Source of the DNA: Paracidovorax sp031843945
GTDB lineage: Bacteria > Pseudomonadota > Gammaproteobacteria > Burkholderiales > Burkholderiaceae_C
Assembly (NCBI RefSeq): GCF_031843945.1
Contig: NZ_JAVTJJ010000004.1
Coordinates: forward strand, 211,565 to 275,564
Direction of reading: 5' to 3'
DNA: 64,000 nucleotides
Of this stretch, positions 61,646 through 64,000 are shown piece after piece. The notes beneath the pieces are model-generated. The model saw only the letters and a list, made by a program, of their open reading frames with translations. It did no database searches and was not told the origin of the DNA. Numbering within the stretch: position 1 is the first letter of the stretch; every line of letters begins with the position of its first letter. The position numbers and the translations under genes are program-made.

Positions 61646-61999
61646 ATGATGAATGAACAGGACGCCGTAGCAGGGTTTGCGGCTATTTCACAGGAAACAC
61701 GGCTTCGCATAGTGCGCATGCTGGTGGTTGCCGGGATCGACGGACTGGCGGCAGGCGCCATAGGAGAGCAACTGGGCGGCGCTTCGTCTTCACGCGTGTC
61801 ATTCCATCTGGCTCACTTGGAGAAGGCAGGACTCTTGCAGAGCCGCAGAGAAGGCCGATCCATCATTTACAGCGCAAGGTTCTCGGCGCTATCAGACCTT
61901 GTCGCGTTCCTCATGCATGACTGCTGCCAGGGCCACTGCAAGTACTGCGACCGGGCCATATCGCTGTTTGCCAAGTGCGAGGGAAGGCCCAGCGAATAG
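61646..61999 (+). CDS. arsR: ArsR/SmtB-family metalloregulator
   Basis: This 117-residue winged-helix repressor has ISQETRLRIVRMLV and SRVSFHLAHLEKAGLLQSRREGR (recognition helix and wing), then a Cys-rich tail with Cys93, Cys94, Cys98, Cys101 and Cys111. C-terminal cysteine sites are used for As(III) sensing in the Acidithiobacillus-type ArsR, unlike the N-terminal helix site of E. coli ArsR. Start ATG 61646 or 61649 follows AAAGGTGG. It would release the dyad at 61553 on binding As(III). Confidence 0.87.
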   Translation: MMNEQDAVAGFAAISQETRLRIVRMLVVAGIDGLAAGAIGEQLGGASSSRVSFHLAHLEKAGLLQSRREGRSIIYSARFSALSDLVAFLMHDCCQGHCKYCDRAISLFAKCEGRPSE

Positions 62000-62219
62000 C
62001 GGCTCACGGATATGGCGCCCCACGGCCGACTGATGTGACCCAGCCAGCATGTGACCCGCCGCTGTTGCACCCATCTCGACTGTTAAACAGTTCTGCGCGA
62101 TCCAACCCGCCGTCGCGCTCGAACGCTGGATCACAAGCTCGGCGACCTAGCGGGCAGGTCTGACGGACTTTGCCTTTTGCTGACAGCACGCAATGGCTGC
62201 CAACCAGAGTCGCTCCCAC

Positions 62220-62858
62220 TCAAGACGTGGTGTCGGTGTCCAGGCTCTTCACCAGCACCGCCGCCTGGGTGCGGCTGTAGCACTCCAGCTTCTTGAGGAT
62301 CGCGGTCACGTGCACCTTCACGGTGTTTTCGGCCAGGCCCAGTTCATGGGCGATCTGCTTGTTGAGCAGGCCGTCGGCCAGGCACAGCAGCACGCGGAAC
62401 TGCTGCGGCGTGAGTTGGGCCAGCCGCGCGGCCAGTTGCGCATCCGCCTCGGAGCGTTCTTCCGCCATGGGCGGGAACCAGCTGCCGCCGTCCAGCACGG
62501 CAACGATGGCGTCGCCCATCGCCTCGGCCGGGGCCGACTTCGGGATGAACCCCGCAGCGCCAAACTGCTGCGCGCGGCGGATCACGCGCGGATGGTCGTT
62601 GGACGAGATCACCACCACCGGCAGCTGCGGGTATTCACCGCGCACATGCAGCAGGGCCGAAAACCCGCGCGTGCCCGGCATGCTCAGGTCCAGCAGCACC
62701 AATTCGACCTCCGGGTGTTCCTGCAGCGCCGTGCCCAGCGTGGCCGCGCTGGCCGCTTCCAGCGTGCGCAGGTGCGGCAGGCGCTGGTGCAGCACGTGCA
62801 GCACGGCGGCACGGAACAGGGGATGGTCATCTGCGACCAGCAGCGTGGGCTCGGACAT
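62220..62858 (-). CDS. NarL/LuxR-type response regulator
   Basis: The 212-residue protein has a receiver domain (residues 4-120; Asp10/Asp11, phospho-acceptor Asp57, Lys107) and a C-terminal LuxR helix-turn-helix (148-205; LTPQQFRVLLCLADGLLNKQ, then NTVKVHVTAILKKL). It is the most likely output partner of the hybrid kinase at 57581, from which it is separated by the ArsR/ACR3-like pair; alternatively it is an orphan. The presumed target is dctA. Confidence 0.88.
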   Translation of the reverse strand: MSEPTLLVADDHPLFRAAVLHVLHQRLPHLRTLEAASAATLGTALQEHPEVELVLLDLSMPGTRGFSALLHVRGEYPQLPVVVISSNDHPRVIRRAQQFGAAGFIPKSAPAEAMGDAIVAVLDGGSWFPPMAEERSEADAQLAARLAQLTPQQFRVLLCLADGLLNKQIAHELGLAENTVKVHVTAILKKLECYSRTQAAVLVKSLDTDTTS

Positions 62859-62919
62859 AGCGCGCAGTCTGCCACGGCCGCCGCGCCGCGACTGGCGAGG
62901 CTCCTGCCGAAGGGCTGCC

Positions 62920-63624
62920 TCAGATCGCCACGAGTCGCTGGATGCCCTTGTCTTTCATCTCGCTGCCCGGCCCGCGCGCGATGACCTCGCCGCGCTCCAT
63001 CACCAGGTATTCGTCGGCCAGCTCTTCGGCAAAGTCGTAGTACTGCTCGCACAGCAGCACCGCCACCGGGTGGCCGTCCAGCCCCTCGTCGGCCAGTTGG
63101 CGGATGACGCGGCCGATGTCTTTAATGATGCTGGGCTGAATGCCTTCGGTGGGCTCGTCCAGGATTAGTAGGCTGGGGCTGGGCGCGAGGGCGCGGGCGA
63201 TGGCGAGCTGCTGCTGCTGGCCGCCAGAGAGGTCGCCGCCGCGGCGGCCGAGCATCTGCTTGAGCACGGGGAACAGGGTGTAGAGATGCTCTGGCACCGG
63301 TGTGGATGCGCTTTTGTAGGCCAGGCCCATGCGCAGGTTCTCTTCCACCGTCAGGCGGCCGAAGATTTCGCGGCCCTGCGGGACGAAGCCGATGCCGGCG
63401 CGGGCGCGCTCGTACGGGGTCTTGCTCTGGATGGGCTGGCCTTGCCAGGTGATGGTGCCGCTCTTGATAGGCACCAGGCCCATCAGGCTCTTGAGCAGCG
63501 TGGTCTTGCCTACGCCGTTGCGGCCGAGCAGCACGGTGACTTGGCCGGGGGCGGCGGTGAGGCTCACGTCGCGGAGGATGTGGGAGCCGCCGTAGTACTG
63601 GTTGATGTTTTGGACGGTGAGCAT
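62920..63624 (-). CDS. urtE: Urea ABC transporter ATP-binding subunit UrtE
   Basis: This 234-residue ATPase opens MLTVQNINQYYGGSHILRDV, typical of UrtE, with Walker A GRNGVGKT (34-41), FVPQGREIFGRLTVEENL, signature LSGGQQQQLA and Walker B LLILDEPTEGIQPSI, and ends GIQRLVAI. With UrtABCD it imports urea at high affinity. ATG 63624 matches the family start; no urtD lies within the 376 bases upstream to the window edge, which hold repeats instead. Confidence 0.9.
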   Translation of the reverse strand: MLTVQNINQYYGGSHILRDVSLTAAPGQVTVLLGRNGVGKTTLLKSLMGLVPIKSGTITWQGQPIQSKTPYERARAGIGFVPQGREIFGRLTVEENLRMGLAYKSASTPVPEHLYTLFPVLKQMLGRRGGDLSGGQQQQLAIARALAPSPSLLILDEPTEGIQPSIIKDIGRVIRQLADEGLDGHPVAVLLCEQYYDFAEELADEYLVMERGEVIARGPGSEMKDKGIQRLVAI

Positions 63625-63640
63625 GGGTTTATGGTGTTTT

Positions 63641-63690
63641 TGGCTTCTAGCGCTTGTGTAGCAAGCGCTGTTAGCTATCTTTTTGATAAT
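63641..63690. repeat. Comamonad intergenic repeat, copy 8
   Basis: GGCTTCTAGCGCTTGTGTAG, CAAGCGCTGTTAGCTATC and the TTTTTGATAA tail form a somewhat diverged copy directly upstream of urtE. Confidence 0.8.
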
Positions 63691-63699
63691 TTTTGTGAG

Positions 63700-64000
63700 A
63701 TTGCTTCCCGGGGCCGGGTGATGCGCCCGGCGGCGCACTCACTTTCTTTCGCTTCGCCGAAAGAAAGTAAGCAAAGAAAGGGCGACCCTGCTGTCTGCGT
63801 CCCCTTCGCTGCGCTGCGGGGCAACCTGCGGTGCTCGCGGGCGGGGTGTGCCGCAGAACTCACTGCGCGCTGCGCGCTCCGTTCAAACAGCTGCGGCAAG
63901 CCAGACAACGAAGCCTGTGTGTCCTTCGGCACACAGGCCACCCCGCCCGCTGCGCTCCTCGGCGCATACAGAAGGGAGTTGAACAGCCAACAGCCCACAC
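63700..64000. repeat. Second type of intergenic repeat at the right edge
   Basis: The stretch contains a perfect 11-bp hairpin (ACTTTCTTTCG-CTTCGC-CGAAAGAAAGT, 63741-63768) followed by GCAAAGAAAGGGCGACCC and further short inverted GC arms, including GCCTGTGTGTCCTTCGGCAC near 63912. It resembles the long repetitive spacer sequence common in this bacterial family. An open minus-strand frame across it is not considered a gene. Confidence 0.55.

Noticed and set aside
63675..63998. 107-codon minus-strand frame at the right edge
   Set aside because: It lies entirely in repeat sequence with hairpins; such frames are common artefacts of this repeat.
1..64000. CRISPR arrays, tRNA/rRNA genes, integrases and IS transposases
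   Set aside because: Looked for across the window; no direct-repeat arrays, RNA genes or transposase-like proteins were recognised.

Overview
The window is high-GC DNA from a Betaproteobacterium, most likely a member of the Comamonadaceae (Acidovorax or a near relative). The evidence is the abundance of Bug/TctC-type binding proteins, the purine-catabolic gene set, and eight copies of a short AGCGCTTAT...AAGCGCT / TAGCTAT intergenic repeat that I associate with that family. No rRNA, tRNA, CRISPR array, integrase or transposase was recognised. The taxonomic call is an inference from gene content, not a search result.

Layout. 1-2600: end of an amidase gene, a cupin, a glycine-zipper lipoprotein, a DedA membrane protein, and a small membrane protein with an XRE regulator behind a dyad-containing promoter. 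2600-20900: a purine/ureide catabolic island with xdhC and puuD, uraH, an FCD/GntR regulator, puuE, a uraD-allC fusion, an M20 hydrolase, a gamma-glutamyltransferase, a glycerate kinase, a dicarboxylate symporter, a chemoreceptor, a second GntR regulator, an NCS1 permease and an allantoin/hydantoin racemase. 20900-27600: LysR, N-formylglutamate amidohydrolase, a Bug protein, a third GntR regulator and malic enzyme. 27600-31700: an HDOD gene remnant, then a complete ABC importer with a nucleobase-type deaminase. 31700-37600: poorly characterised genes, including a compact cluster of two ferritin-like diiron proteins, a metallo-beta-lactamase-fold protein and two mini-proteins. 37600-42700: hydroxypyruvate isomerase, a 2-oxoglutarate/Fe(II) oxygenase, a second binding protein-deaminase pair and a lone ureD. 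42700-47100: phosphoesterase, lipid kinase, PAP2 phosphatase and MFS pump. 47100-53900: an HTH-citrate synthase fusion divergent from a catabolic operon with two Bug proteins. 53900-64000: an HPF-like protein, an NhaR-like LysR, dctA with a hybrid kinase and a response regulator, an ACR3-like/ArsR pair between kinase and regulator, a lone urtE and an edge repeat.

Function. The first half reads as urate -> 5-hydroxyisourate (PuuD) -> OHCU (UraH) -> allantoin (UraD domain) -> allantoate (PuuE) -> ureidoglycine/ureidoglycolate (AllC domain). Racemase, permease and deaminases feed the pathway. Glycerate kinase and hydroxypyruvate isomerase serve the glyoxylate end product, and urea would go to urease (only ureD is here) and the urea transporter (only urtE is here). 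Several transcription units carry a GTATAC-centred palindrome consistent with control by FCD-type GntR proteins, three of which are encoded here.
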